This document shows, piece by piece, positions 8,400 to 18,024 of a stretch of 20,000 nucleotides of DNA. The DNA is from Prorocentrum cordatum (lineage: Eukaryota; Sar; Dinophyceae; Prorocentrales; Prorocentraceae): NCBI GenBank assembly GCA_963575745.1, contig CAUYUJ010003420.1, positions 1 through 20,000 of the forward strand. The letters are read 5' to 3'. The stretch's first letter is position 1. Each line of letters begins with the position of its first letter. The notes under the pieces are model-generated. The model was not told the origin of the DNA. It was given only the letters and a program-made list of their open reading frames with translations, and made no database searches. Made by a program: the position numbers and the translations under genes.

Positions 8400-8945
8400 C
8401 CTCATTATTTTCTGCGTATTAGTATCACGCTCCTTATGAGTAGTCGTCGTATTATTTGTCCTACTAAGTTCCTTAGTCTACTTTGCATACAAATAGTATT
8501 ATTAGTAGTCGGATTAGTAATATTAGTAGTCGTATGTTTATGAGTCGTGTTCGTAGCGTATGGTGATGTTTCTTCGTCTTCATGTTTGCGTAGTATGAAT
8601 ATTAATGTGTTCCGTCTTACTATGTTTAGTATTCTGCTTGAAAATATTACTATGGTTGGTATTACTCTTATGATGTGTATGATTAGTCTCATGATTCGTA
8701 GTATGATTATTAGTATGGTTAGTAGTCTTACTATGTCGATTAATAGTAGTATAGTTGTTCGCTTTATGATATACATATACATATATATGTATATAGATGC
8801 TCTCTGTATTGGCATTATCATTATTGGAATATTTTGATTCTACGAATATACGTAGTATGGTTATTGTTGATAATGTTAGTACTCTTCCTATGTGTATGGT
8901 GATTCTGACGAGTAATCTTATTATTATTACTATTATTATTATTAT
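8400..8945 (+). repeat. AT-rich decayed triplet repeat
   Basis: About 540 bp of strongly AT-rich sequence inside otherwise GC-rich DNA. Most triplets in one phase are ATT, AGT, ATG or close variants, so translation gives only Ile, Ser and Met. Purer (TTA/ATT)n survives at 8922-8944. A short (TA/CATA) run lies at 8769-8796. TCC tracts bound it on both sides. It is best read as an old (ATT/AGT)n microsatellite that has diverged. Confidence 0.65.
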
Positions 8946-9075
8946 CCCTCCCCCTCCTCCAACTCCAACTCCTCCTCCTCCTCCTCCTCCTCCTCCTCCT
9001 CCTCCTCCTCCACCTCCCCAAGGAGGCCTCCTCCTGTTCCTCCTCCTCCTCCTCCTCCTCCTCCTCCTCCTCATC
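8946..9075 (+). repeat. (TCC)n microsatellite with GGAGG break
   Basis: CTC triplets from about 8948, broken near 9015-9027 by CCAAGGAGGCC, then TCC/TCA triplets to about 9080. Confidence 0.9.
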
Positions 9076-9222
9076 ATCATCCTCCACGCTCTCACCCCCC
9101 CCACCCCCAGGACCCGGGCGGGGCACGCTCCCGGTCAACGGGGGCGCCGCGGCCGTCGGTCTCGGGCCCCTCGCCGGCGCCGCCGGGGTGTCGGCGGGAC
9201 CCCCCCCGCCGGAGGGAGACCG
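9076..9222. other. GC-rich spacer between TCC tracts
   Basis: Very GC-rich sequence with runs such as GCCGCGGCCG and GGCGCCGCCGGGG. No coding feature is recognised. Confidence 0.4.
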
Positions 9223-9446
9223 CCCTCCTCCTCCACCTCCCTCCTCCTCCTCCTCGTCCTCCTCATCCTCCTCCTCGTCCTCCTCCTCCTCCGCCTCCTC
9301 CTCCACCTCCTCTCCTCCTCCTCCTCCTCCTCTCCTCTCCTCCTCCTCCTCCTCCTCCTCCCTCCCCCTCCTCCCCCTCCTCCTCCTCAAGCTCCATCCA
9401 TCCAGCCATCCATCCATCCATCCATCCATCTTTCCGTCCATCCATC
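9223..9446 (+). repeat. (TCC)n followed by (CATC)n
   Basis: TCC triplets occupy 9223-9390. They give way to CATC tetramers at about 9393-9446, the purest part being 9407-9430. Confidence 0.95.
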
Positions 9447-9684
9447 CTCCTTCGTCCACCTCGATGATCCTCCCGCGACGGGTCCAGCACCAGGTGCGGT
9501 ATCTGCGGCAGTCTGGTCCAGCGCGCTCGGTCGTCGTGCCTGACGTCATCTAATGGTGTCTCCGGCCCCGCACAACCTCGCACAGCAACAGCGAAGGAAC
9601 ACACACACACAACCACTTTGGAGAGTCCTTGGGCTGGAGCCTCTCCCAGCCCGATAAAGTCGGCCGACGCTCACGCGCCGGTAG
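9447..9684. other. Spacer, no gene seen
   Basis: Mixed GC-rich sequence with a short CA run at 9600-9612. Nothing is recognised. Confidence 0.4.
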
Positions 9685-9912
9685 GAACACACTTACACTT
9701 ACACTTACACTTACACTGACACTTACACTTACACTTACACTTACACTTACACTTACACTTACACTTACACTTACACTTACACTTACACTTACACACGCAC
9801 ACACACACTTACACTTACACTTACACTTACACTTACACTTACAGTTACAATTACACTTACACTTACACTTACACTTACACTTACACTTACACTTACACTT
9901 ACACTTATACAC
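9685..9912 (+). repeat. (TTACAC)n hexamer array
   Basis: Nearly perfect ACTTAC hexamers with one GACACT variant near 9717, a short CACACGCACACA break near 9792-9806, and variants TTACAGTTACAATT near 9838-9852. The unit is not the TTTAGGG plant/alveolate telomere repeat in either orientation. Confidence 0.95.
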
Positions 9913-9951
9913 ACACACACACACACACCCACACGCACACACGCACGCACG

Positions 9952-9990
<39 letters not shown>

Positions 9991-9994
9991 GCGC

Positions 9995-10056
<62 letters not shown>

Positions 10057-10062
10057 GCAGAA
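9907..10062 (+). repeat. (CA)n with internal and terminal (CG)n
   Basis: A CA dinucleotide array with CGCA interruptions, ending in a pure alternating (CG) run of 17 bases at 10042-10058. Alternating purine/pyrimidine runs of this type are classic Z-DNA formers. Confidence 0.95.
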
Positions 10063-10238
10063 AGGGTACGAAGCCATATTAGAAGCTGGGGGGGTGTTCT
10101 AAAGAGACCCCTGCCTTCTGGGAAGCCCTCCCAGCCTCTGAAAGTCCGACCTGATCGCACCGTCCTCGCGCGCGCGCCGCCAAGGTGTCTCCAAGATCCA
10201 TAACTCGTTGGATCCACGTCGTCCCCACAGACGCGCCC

Positions 10239-10427
10239 ATGAGCACTGGCAGCACCGAGGCGCAGGGGGCACTCTTCTCGAGGGTGCGGCCAACCTCCTG
10301 GATCTACGAGTCCTCCCTCTTGGAAGCGGACATCAGCCAGCTCTCCAACGGGTCATCCCCGCAACCGTCGTTATCAATGCAATCGCCATCGTCGACACCA
10401 TCGTGGTCTCAACTTTACGATATCTGA
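10239..10427 (+). CDS. Short unrecognised reading frame, possible exon
   Basis: From the ATG at 10239 to a TGA at 10425-10427 the frame reads as a 62-residue Ser/Pro-rich peptide (start MSTGSTEAQGALFSRVRP, end PSSTPSWSQLYDI). In the first 45 codons all but about five end in G or C, which matches the retroelement-tail frame and differs from the surrounding sequence. CCCCACAG at 10226-10233, just upstream, would serve as a splice acceptor, so this may be a last exon. I do not recognise the protein. An overlapping frame (10208-10681) is longer but shows no such codon bias. Confidence 0.3.
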   Translation: MSTGSTEAQGALFSRVRPTSWIYESSLLEADISQLSNGSSPQPSLSMQSPSSTPSWSQLYDI

Positions 10428-10904
10428 GCTCACTGTCATGGAGGTACTGTCTCAAGCTGGGCACGCGCTCACCTTCTCACTGCCCATCGCTCTCCAGCGC
10501 AGACCCCGTCTCCTTCCTAAGCAGCACAGACGGCCAGGTTGCCTCGTCCAGGACATCCAAGAAGCACGAACTGTGGAAAAAAACAGAGGTCCCAATAATG
10601 GCTGGCGAAATTAAACATGGGCGAGGCGCGCAAACTGAGCGTTATGTTCGCGACCAAATTCGGCGACGAGGACGAGGGTAACCCCAAGACGCTTCGAAGG
10701 GGCGTCTTGTCCACAACCCCGCCACGGTGGTGGAATGGACCGAAGCCCACTAGATCCGCGGCCACCTGTTACACGTGCAAGTAGGGTTGTTGGCTTGATG
10801 GATGATAACCGTTGGAATCCTTCCGACAGGTTCCCAGTGCGGTCTCGGCCGATACAGCCGACCACCTGGACAAAAACCAAACGACTCTTCTCCGCCCCCC
10901 CCGA
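10428..10904. other. Spacer, no gene assigned
   Basis: Mixed sequence. A frame from the ATG at 10617 reads MGEARKLSVMFATKFGDEDE and onward to TPPRWWNGPKPTRSAATCYTCK before a stop near 10783. It is short and I recognise no family, so I do not call it a gene. Confidence 0.35.
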
Positions 10905-11112
10905 CGCCCAAGATGGCGTACAAAAAGCCTCCCAGACGGTCAAGCTGGCCTGAGACGGCTTCTGAGACGGTCCCGGGACGCCTCCAAGACGGCCAACATG
11001 GCCACAAGGGGGGCCAAGATGCCACCAAGACGGCTCAAGATGACTCCAAGACGGCCCAAGGCGCTCTCCAGGCGGCCCAGGAGGCCCCCAAGATGTCTCG
11101 GGGGCGGCCAAG
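10905..11112 (+). repeat. Degenerate 9-12-bp phased AAGAYGG repeat, block B
   Basis: AAGATG/AAGACGG words recur with spacings of 9, 21, 11, 10 and 11 bp through 10984-11050 and more loosely on either side. The pattern resembles blocks at 5585-6135 and 11575-11810. All frames read as low-complexity Lys/Arg/Gln/Ala or Pro/Leu. Confidence 0.65.
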
Positions 11113-11371
11113 AGGGGCAGGGACGTAATGAAATAAGAGGAGTCGCCATGAAATCTGGGGAAATATCATGGCCCCCGCCATGATATCCAGCCCCCCCTAG
11201 TCATCACCCCCTCTTTGCTGCCCCCGAATGTCCCAAAAGGGCTCCAAGGGGAACTCCGGGAGGCCAAGACCCTGACATGTCTCAAACGGTGACGCAGACA
11301 GCTGCTGCGTTCACGCCGTCCCGGGGCTCCAGCGGCCGAGGACGACCCCTCGAGACCCCACATGCGGGACT
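11113..11371. other. Spacer, no gene seen
   Basis: Mixed sequence with two copies of an ATATC-ATGG palindromic word near 11163-11183. Nothing coding is recognised. Confidence 0.4.
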
Positions 11372-11541
11372 GGAAAATGACCACAGCCACTGCTTCTTGT
11401 TTGCGCCGCCTTCCAACCGGCCAAACAAGAAGCAGTGGTTGTGGTCATTTCCCTGGTGCCAAGCTCAACGAAAGTGACCACAACCACTGCTTTGTTTCTG
11501 CGGGCTGGAAGGCGGCAACAAAAGGAAAGCAAAGGCTGTGG
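11372..11541. repeat. Nested palindrome made of two inverted 64-bp units
   Basis: Arm 11372-11402 is the reverse complement of 11423-11452 apart from one indel and one substitution, with a 20-nt loop. A second unit at 11478-11541 is a diverged copy of 11381-11444 in inverted orientation, loop included (GCCGCCTTCCA versus TGGAAGGCGGC). Between them, 11435-11451 pairs with 11470-11487 around an 18-nt loop. The segment can therefore fold as two hairpins or as one long one. It looks like a foldback/MITE-type element or its remnant. No protein is encoded. Confidence 0.8.
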
Positions 11542-11574
11542 CGTTCTCACGCCCCGTACCACAGGACAATCCGG

Positions 11575-11810
11575 ACGCTGTCCCCGAGCGCCCCCCAAAG
11601 CGCGCCTCGAGGACCCCACGAGGGCCCCACGCTGGCCCCGAGAGGCCCCGGGACAACCCCCGGAGGCCGGGGCCCCTCGGAGAGATCCCAGGAAGCCTTG
11701 GAGGAGCCCAGGGGGGACCCTCCCATTGGGACCCCTCAAAGGCCCCCGGGGGCCCCCCGAGAGGCCCCCCGGGGGCCCCGAGGAGGCTCCCCTGGAGGGC
11801 CCAAAAGGGC
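11575..11810 (+). repeat. Degenerate 10-11-bp phased CCCC/GAGG repeat, block C
   Basis: Consecutive units GAGGACCCCAC, GAGGGCCCCAC, GCTGGCCCCGA, GAGGCCCCGG and GACAACCCCC (from about 11607) are 10-11 bp each. The pattern continues to the TCC tract, with GGGGGCCCC palindromes near 11748-11778. Confidence 0.7.
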
Positions 11811-11905
11811 CTCCTCCTCCTCCTCCTCCTCCTCCTCCTCCTCCTCCTCCTCCTCGTTCTTCTTCTCCTTCTCATCCTCCTTCTCCTTCTCCTTCTCCCC
11901 TCCTT
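11811..11905 (+). repeat. (TCC)n to (TTC/TCC)n microsatellite
   Basis: A pure TCC run to about 11854, then TTC/TCC mixed triplets. Confidence 0.95.
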
Positions 11906-12012
11906 ATCTCATGGGGCACTTCCCGCGATGGAAATGGATTATTGCAGGGACAAATGGAGATGGAACTTGGAGTGCAACTTCGCAAATTAGTCTTGGGTGT
12001 ACACTGGTCCTC
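11906..12012 (+). other. Short linker carrying the TCC-tract entry phrase
   Basis: Ordinary sequence ending in AGTCTTGGGTGTACACTGG (11989-12007), which differs by one base from the phrase at 7044-7062. Both copies are followed by TCCTC triplets. Confidence 0.7.
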
Positions 12013-12076
12013 ATCCTGCTCCTCCTCCTCCGCCTCCTCATCATCAGCATCATCAGCATCATCACCATCCATCGTT

Positions 12077-12127
<51 letters not shown>

Positions 12128-13551
12128 AGCAGCATCATCAGCAGCATCATCATCACCATCATCATCGTCCTCATTCCTCCTCCCCCACAGCAGAAGCAGC
12201 ATAATCAGTATCAGCATCAGCAGCATCAATAGCATAATCGTCTTCTTCGTCATCAGCATCATCATATCATCAACATCAATATCATCGTCAGCATCAGCAG
12301 CAGCAGCATGATCAGAATCATCATGGTCCAACTGCGACTCTGAATCCTGCTCGCCATCCCCCATCGATTACTGCTACTACGGCTCCTCCTCCTCCTCCTC
12401 AGCGCCATAATCATTGTCATGATCAGAATCATCAGCAGCATCATCATCAGCATCAGCAGCAGCATCGTCGGCATCAGCATAAGCATCAGCATCATCAGCA
12501 TCAGCAGCAGCAGCAGCATCGTCATCATCAGCAGCCTCATCATCATCATCATCATCATGATCATCATCATCAGCATCATCATCATCATCTGCATCATCGT
12601 CAGTATCATCGTCATCATCATCACTATCATCATTATCCTGGTCATCATCATCATCATCATCATCATCACAATCATAATCAGCATCATCATCGTCATCATC
12701 ATCATCAGCATCATCATCAGCAGTATGGTCATTATCATAGTCCTCATCATCATCCTGATCATCATCATCATCATCAGCAGCATCGGCATCATCATCATCA
12801 GCATCATCACAATCATCATCCTCACGATCATCATCATCATCATCAGCATCATAATCATCAGCAGCAGCAGCATCGTCATCGGCATCATCAGCAGCATCAT
12901 CACCAACAACATCATCATAGTCCTTATCATCACCCACATCTGTATCAACATCTGCAGCAGTATCCTCATCGTCAACAGCAGTATCAATATCATCATCATC
13001 AGCATCAGCATCGTCGTCATCGTGTTCGACATTATGATCATCATCATGACCAGCAACAAGAGCATCAGCATCATCAGCATGTGCCGCACCATGATATCAA
13101 TGATAGTGATTTAAAAGATGGTAAGAATCATGATCATCATCAGCATCATCAGTATCATCATTATCCTGGTCATCCTCATCATAATCAGAATAATCATCAG
13201 CCGCATCACCATCCTAAGTATCCTGATCATCACCATCATCAGTATCATAAGTAGCATCATTGTCAGCATCATCATCATCAGCAGCAGCAGCATCATTATC
13301 ATCATCAGCACCATCATCCTCCTCATCATCCTCATTATAGTCCTCATCAGCGTCCTCATCGTCATCATCATCATCATCAGTATCATCATCGTCAACAGCA
13401 GTATCATCATGATCATCATTATCATCATCGTCATCGTCATCGTCATCATCAGCATCATCATCATCAGCATCATCATCAGCAGCAGCAACAGCATCAGCAT
13501 GATCAGCACTGTCTGCACCACAATAATAATAATGATACCAATAATAATCAG

Positions 13552-13607
<56 letters not shown>

Positions 13608-13752
13608 GCCGCATCACCACCCTCATCATCCGCATCATGAGCATCATCATCGTCATCCTCATGATCGTCATAATCTTCATCATCAGCAGCATCATCATCA
13701 ATATCACCATCATCCGCATTACCATCCTCATCAATCACCACATCATGATTAG

Positions 13753-13790
<38 letters not shown>

Positions 13791-14374
13791 GCAGCATCAT
13801 CATCATCAGCATCATCATCAGCAGCATCATCGTCATCGTCATCGTCATCGTCCTTGTCATCGTCGTGGTCATCATCGTCGTCCCAATCACCACCGCCATC
13901 ACCAACATCATTATCAGCATGATCATCACCACCACCAGCATCATCACCACCAAAGACATCAGCATCCTCGTCGTCGTCATCATCACAATCATCAGCATCA
14001 CCATCATCATCATTATCATCATCGTCAGTAGCAGCATCAGTAGCAACAACACCATCATCAGCAACAACATCGCCATCACCAGCATCAATATCATCGTCAG
14101 TAGCAGCATCAGTAGCAACAACACCATCATCATCAACAACATCACCATCATCATCCGCAGCAGCATCATCGTCATATTCATAAATCAGATGTATCATCAT
14201 CGGCATCAGCATCATCATCATCGTCAGCAGAAGCATCAACAACAGCAGTAGTAACAACATCAGCATTATCATCAACAGTTACGTCACCATCATCATCAGC
14301 AGCAGCATCAGCATAATCATGATCATCATAATTAGTATCACTATGAGCATCAGCAGCATCATCATCATGATCAC

Positions 14375-14429
<55 letters not shown>

Positions 14430-14510
14430 GTCATCATCATCATCATCACCATCAACATCATCGTCAGCAGCAGCATCATCACCATGTTCCTCCATCTCCT
14501 CCTCCTTTCT
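12013..14510 (+). repeat. Giant (ATC)n/(AGC)n microsatellite, about 2.5 kb
   Basis: CAT triplets with interspersed CAG, CGT, CAC and CAA variants fill this interval. It is entered through TCC triplets (12013-12040) and left through CTCCTCCTCC (14493-14503). On the + strand one frame stays open, as Ile/Ser, from 12419 to about 14251 with a single break near 13115. The minus strand in the matching phase reads poly-Asp/Ala. Triplet slippage alone explains both, so no protein is claimed. A few less regular stretches occur (12310-12400, 13080-13130). Confidence 0.95.
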
Positions 14511-14720
14511 CGTTCTTGCCCAAGGATTTCCCCAAGGGTTTCCACAAAGGCTGGGGGAACACATAGTCCGATAGCTCGACCTATCAGTGGCCCAACTTTT
14601 GGCCTGCAGGGGTCGGCGGCGATTCACCGTAAGCGTCTTCGATCGCGAAAGCCAGCCGCACCGCCGCAAGAGCACTCAAAGCCACTACGCGGCAAACTCC
14701 GCACTTCGCGCAGAGCAAAG
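14511..14720. other. Spacer, no gene seen
   Basis: Mixed GC-rich sequence between the giant microsatellite and the AAAC tract. No feature is recognised. Confidence 0.4.
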
Positions 14721-14764
14721 AAAAACAAACAAACAAACAAACAAACAAACAAACAACAACAAAA
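14721..14764 (+). repeat. (AAAC)n tetranucleotide tract
   Basis: Pure AAAC tetramers ending in AACAACAACAA. It reads as (GTTT)n on the minus strand. Confidence 0.95.
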
Positions 14765-15070
14765 ACGCGAACCGTGACTCCTTCCGCCATCTCCAGAGTG
14801 CGAAAAAACTGCCGAAGGCAAGCACTGATCCGAGCTCCGCACAGAGCTCCGAAAGCTCGTGCTCGTGCCGCTGGTGTCCTCGCGCTCCCTGGCCGCTCCT
14901 TGGCCGTTCCCTGGCCACTCCCCGGCCCAGGCCGCGAGGCGCGAGGCGCGGTCGTCGTCGGGGACCCTGCGGGCGCCGTGGCAGGCCCGTCACCACGGCC
15001 CCCCCCCTGATGGGCAAATCTTCCACCACCACTACCATGTGTGGGACGGGGGAGACGGGAGGATGAGGAG
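14765..15070. other. GC-rich spacer, no gene seen
   Basis: A short CTCCTTGGCCGTTCCCTGGCC-type degenerate repeat (about 14886-14932) is the only pattern noticed. Confidence 0.35.
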
Positions 15071-15103
15071 GTCCTCCTCCTCCTCCTCCTCCTCCTCCTC
15101 CTT
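15071..15103 (+). repeat. (TCC)n microsatellite
   Basis: About eleven TCC triplets. Confidence 0.95.
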
Positions 15104-15506
15104 CTACCTATGGCAGTGGTGGTGGAAAATGGGCCCATCACCCCCCACACACCCCGCCTGGCCTCCACGAAGGACACGCCTCTCGCCACCTTGCGGCTAC
15201 CCTGGGAGCATCGTTTCCCTCGCGCGCTGCAGGGGGCGGCGCCCGTGGCCGCCCTGGGGACGCTCACGAGGCCGAAGCCGAGGCACGGTGTCCGGTCCGC
15301 CAGGGAACACAGAGGGGGACGAGTTGGGACCAACAGTGGGGTGTGGACAGACGTGGTCCCGGCCCGGGGTGTCCCAGGCTTGTCGCGCCACTTTGGAGCC
15401 CCCTGGGGCCCTCTGGGCCTCGTGAGCGGTGTGCTCTGGAGTTCGTGGGGGTCTCCGTGGAGATCCTGGGGACCTCTTGGCCGGGGACACCTCTGGCCAT
15501 CACTCG
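15104..15506. other. GC-rich spacer, no gene seen
   Basis: Contains loose CTCTGGGCC / CCTGGGG words near 15400-15490 like the phased repeats elsewhere, but with no clear period. No coding signal. Confidence 0.35.
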
Positions 15507-15549
15507 GGAGAGAGAGAGAGAGAGAGGCAGAGAGGCAGAGAGGCAGAGG
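15507..15549 (+). repeat. (GA)n then (GAGGCA)n
   Basis: About ten GA dinucleotides followed by three AGAGGC steps. The second part resembles the hexamer array at the start of the window. Confidence 0.9.
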
Positions 15550-16824
15550 AGCCACGTAGCGGGATTGGAAGACTCTGAACATCCGGTGGGACATTTCGGC
15601 CAAGCGTCCCGGATCAGCAGCCGCCCACTGATACAGCGATACCTCTCGAAGACCACTCGAGACTTTTCCGACCCTCTTTTGCGGCCATGGCCACTGGGGG
15701 GCTGGCGCTCCTGGCAGCCACTGCGGTCAGGGCAAGTGAGGCCAGACTGACTGAGCTCCCCAGAGCAAAGTGAGAGCTCCTCTACTTTCCCCCTTGCAAC
15801 AACCACGACTAACTGCAGACGGAGGTGTCACGAATGCAAGCAAGAGGACCACTCTTGCAGTAAGAAGTGAAAGCTTCTCTGCGCAAACACCAGCGCTGGC
15901 ATGGCCACGGCTGGGGAGGCTGAGCACAGTGCAGCAGACGCCATGGGCAACAAGCGACGTCGGCGTCGGCCCCACCCTTCTCGTCCCATCCCCCAGCCCC
16001 CTCTCCTCCCTCGAAAGTCCCATTTACCCACCCACTCCTCCGCTTGCCACCTTCCCCCATGCCCCCTCCTCCAAACCTTCCTCATCTCTCCTCCCCCATC
16101 ACCCCTCCCCCCTTCCCGCACCACCCCCTCACCCCTGGCCTGGATCCGCCCCTAGCCCTCCTGTGGCCGGGGGCTGCCGAAAGTCTTCATGGTCCAAGGT
16201 TGCCCCAGCTACTCGCGCCGGTTTAGGCTGGACAGAACCACCTGCATCAAAACCAGTTTCAGTCCAAAGGCCCTGGGCACGTAGTTTAAACGACCCCGCC
16301 AGCGCAGGCTCGCGACAGTGAGCCCCCATCAGTCCCCGACACGTGGGCGAGCCCGAGGGCCTCGCCGGGGAGAGAGCTGTGCAGGCCACATGGTCCTCCC
16401 GAGAAGTCATGGCGACACCCTGGGCCGGGGGCACCCTTGGCAACACACTTTTTGCGTCGGCGGCTGGGCAGAAGTTACTGCTCCGGCGATCGGGCATCAG
16501 TGCGGCGCGCGAGATGCTGATTGGGCCGCCAATCTTTGACCACAAACAGTGTTCATCTTACGCGCCCGACACGGCGGGATACGAATGCATGCCTCTAACT
16601 GGCCTGCTTGTGCACAGGTGCGGAAGCAGAGGCTAGACACGCGCGCTGGCGAGTCCGAACCCAAAGTTGGCACACTTGTCCGTCGCGGCGCGGCAGAGGC
16701 GATGCGCTCGCGCGTCCAAGCAAAACGAGCTACGGCACTGCGAGCTGCCCCGCGTACAAGATGAGGAGGAACAGAAGAGAGCCAGCCGCAGAGACAGGAG
16801 GAAGGGGGAAAGCGCTTGACAATT
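15550..16824. other. Long spacer without a recognised gene
   Basis: Mixed to C-rich sequence (15960-16160 is a pyrimidine-rich stretch). The frame at 16343-16636 (+, 97 residues, beginning GEPEGLAGERAVQATWSSRE) is the least repetitive one here. It has no ATG at its start, no domain I can name and no strong codon bias, so it is only mentioned. Confidence 0.35.
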
Positions 16825-16843
16825 CACACACACACACACACAC
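16825..16843 (+). repeat. (CA)n short tract
   Basis: About nine CA dinucleotides. Confidence 0.9.
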
Positions 16844-17026
16844 TCAGTTACCTCGGCGGCCACGCGCCTATAGCTTCGCGGCGGTCACCGTGGGGGTCAC
16901 GCGAGCGGCAGGCGGAGCGGGAACGAGAACCAGGGGGGGCGGCGGCCAGGCGAAACGACGGCAGGCGCGCGGACGCAGGAGCGGGCCGGAGAGAAGGCAG
17001 AGGCGGACAGGAACAAGGGACTGGTA

Positions 17027-17142
17027 ACACACACACACACACGCGCACACACACACACACACACACACCCGCGCGCGCGCACACACACACACATACACAC
17101 ACAACCACACACACACGCACGCACAGCAACACGCAGACACAC
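17027..17142 (+). repeat. (CA)n with CG and CCA interruptions
   Basis: An imperfect CA array including CCCGCGCGCGCGC at 17069-17081, then ACATACAC and ACCACAC variants. Confidence 0.95.
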
Positions 17143-17485
17143 TTTGCGGGCGCTGCGGGTGGGCGATTCGCCACACCGCCGGGCGCGCAGCAGGCGCGCC
17201 GAGCGCGCAGTAGCCGGGAAGAAAGGAGCAGAGGCGAGACGGTCAGCCCATCACAGGGCGAAGCCAGGGGCGGCGGGCGGCGGGCGGCGGCGCAGGTCGG
17301 CTACACGCAAGAGAGTGGCCCTGTAAACCTTGGCGCGCGGCTCTTAGGGGACCGCGGGGGGACCAAACAGGAGCGCGCAAGACGCTACTTCGTACTGCGA
17401 TCGGCGATCGCGGGACCCCCATGGACCCGCACCGGAGGTCACCCCAGCGAAAGGGTTACTCTTCAATTGGCCGCCCGAAATGGGT
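17143..17485. other. GC-rich spacer, no gene seen
   Basis: Contains GGCGGGCGGCGGGCGGCGG (about 17273-17292) and the short palindrome GCGATCGGCGATCGC near 17398-17412. No coding feature is recognised. Confidence 0.35.
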
Positions 17486-17502
17486 ACGGAAAAATGGATG
17501 CA

Positions 17503-17640
17503 ATGCCCAACAACAACTGTTGTCCAAAACCGACAGCGGCCGCTGTTGGGCAGGCGGCTGTCCTTCAAGAACAACGTCCGCGACGGCGCGGACAGCGACT
17601 CCTGTTCAACATGAAGAAGGAGTGCTGTTGGGCATCGTAC
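17503..17640. repeat. Cluster of inverted repeats with TGCCCAACA / TGTTGGGCA arms
   Basis: TGCCCAACA at 17504-17512 pairs with TGTTGGGCA at 17544-17552 and equally with the copy near 17626-17634. Inside are the 12-bp palindrome CAGCGGCCGCTG (17534-17545) and a 7-bp-stem hairpin GTCCGCG-ACGG-CGCGGAC (17577-17594). A related TTGGGCATCG word recurs near 17970. This could be a foldback element remnant. Confidence 0.55.
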
Positions 17641-18024
17641 AGTCGGACCTCGGCCAGAAGACCATCTCTCACGAACATGAAAACCTCCGCCGGCCAAGAT
17701 GAAGAGCATCCAAGGGTACCCTCCCCCAGGATGCGCAACAGCACCCAACAAACACGAAGAACACGAGCGTACCCTTCCCGAACAGACCTCGATCTTATAC
17801 CGAAGTAACGACTGTGCTCATTCTTGCCGTGCCCGACACGCTGGCGAAGTCTGGAGCGAGTATCGCCTCCCAGGGCCCGACACGTGGAAAACCTCCCGTA
17901 TCGGTACATGTTTTGGTGCTTGACATCCCTTCCGGCGATCAGGGCTAAAGCAGGTTGGACGTCAAAACGTTGGGCATCGCACTCACTATTTCCGTGCCCC
18001 TTTCGATCGTCCCGATGCGTCTAT

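Noticed and set aside
8400-8945. Organellar DNA insertion because of the AT-rich composition
   Set aside because: The three-base rhythm and Ile/Ser/Met-only translation fit a decayed microsatellite. No organelle gene motif is seen.
9685-9912. Telomeric repeat
   Set aside because: TTACAC/GTGTAA does not match TTTAGGG or its common variants and lies inside the window with non-telomeric sequence on both sides.
10208-10681. 157-residue plus-strand frame
   Set aside because: It overlaps the better-biased frame at 10239-10427, has no domain and no codon preference, and so is not listed as a gene.
12262-14275. Poly-Met/Leu, poly-Ile/Ser and poly-Asp/Ala reading frames
   Set aside because: They are the expected translations of an ATC/AGC microsatellite in different phases. 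No non-repetitive domain is attached.
14584-15603. 339-residue minus-strand reading frame
   Set aside because: It crosses the (AAAC)n, (TCC)n and (GA)n tracts as if they were coding, has no recognisable domain and no consistent codon bias.
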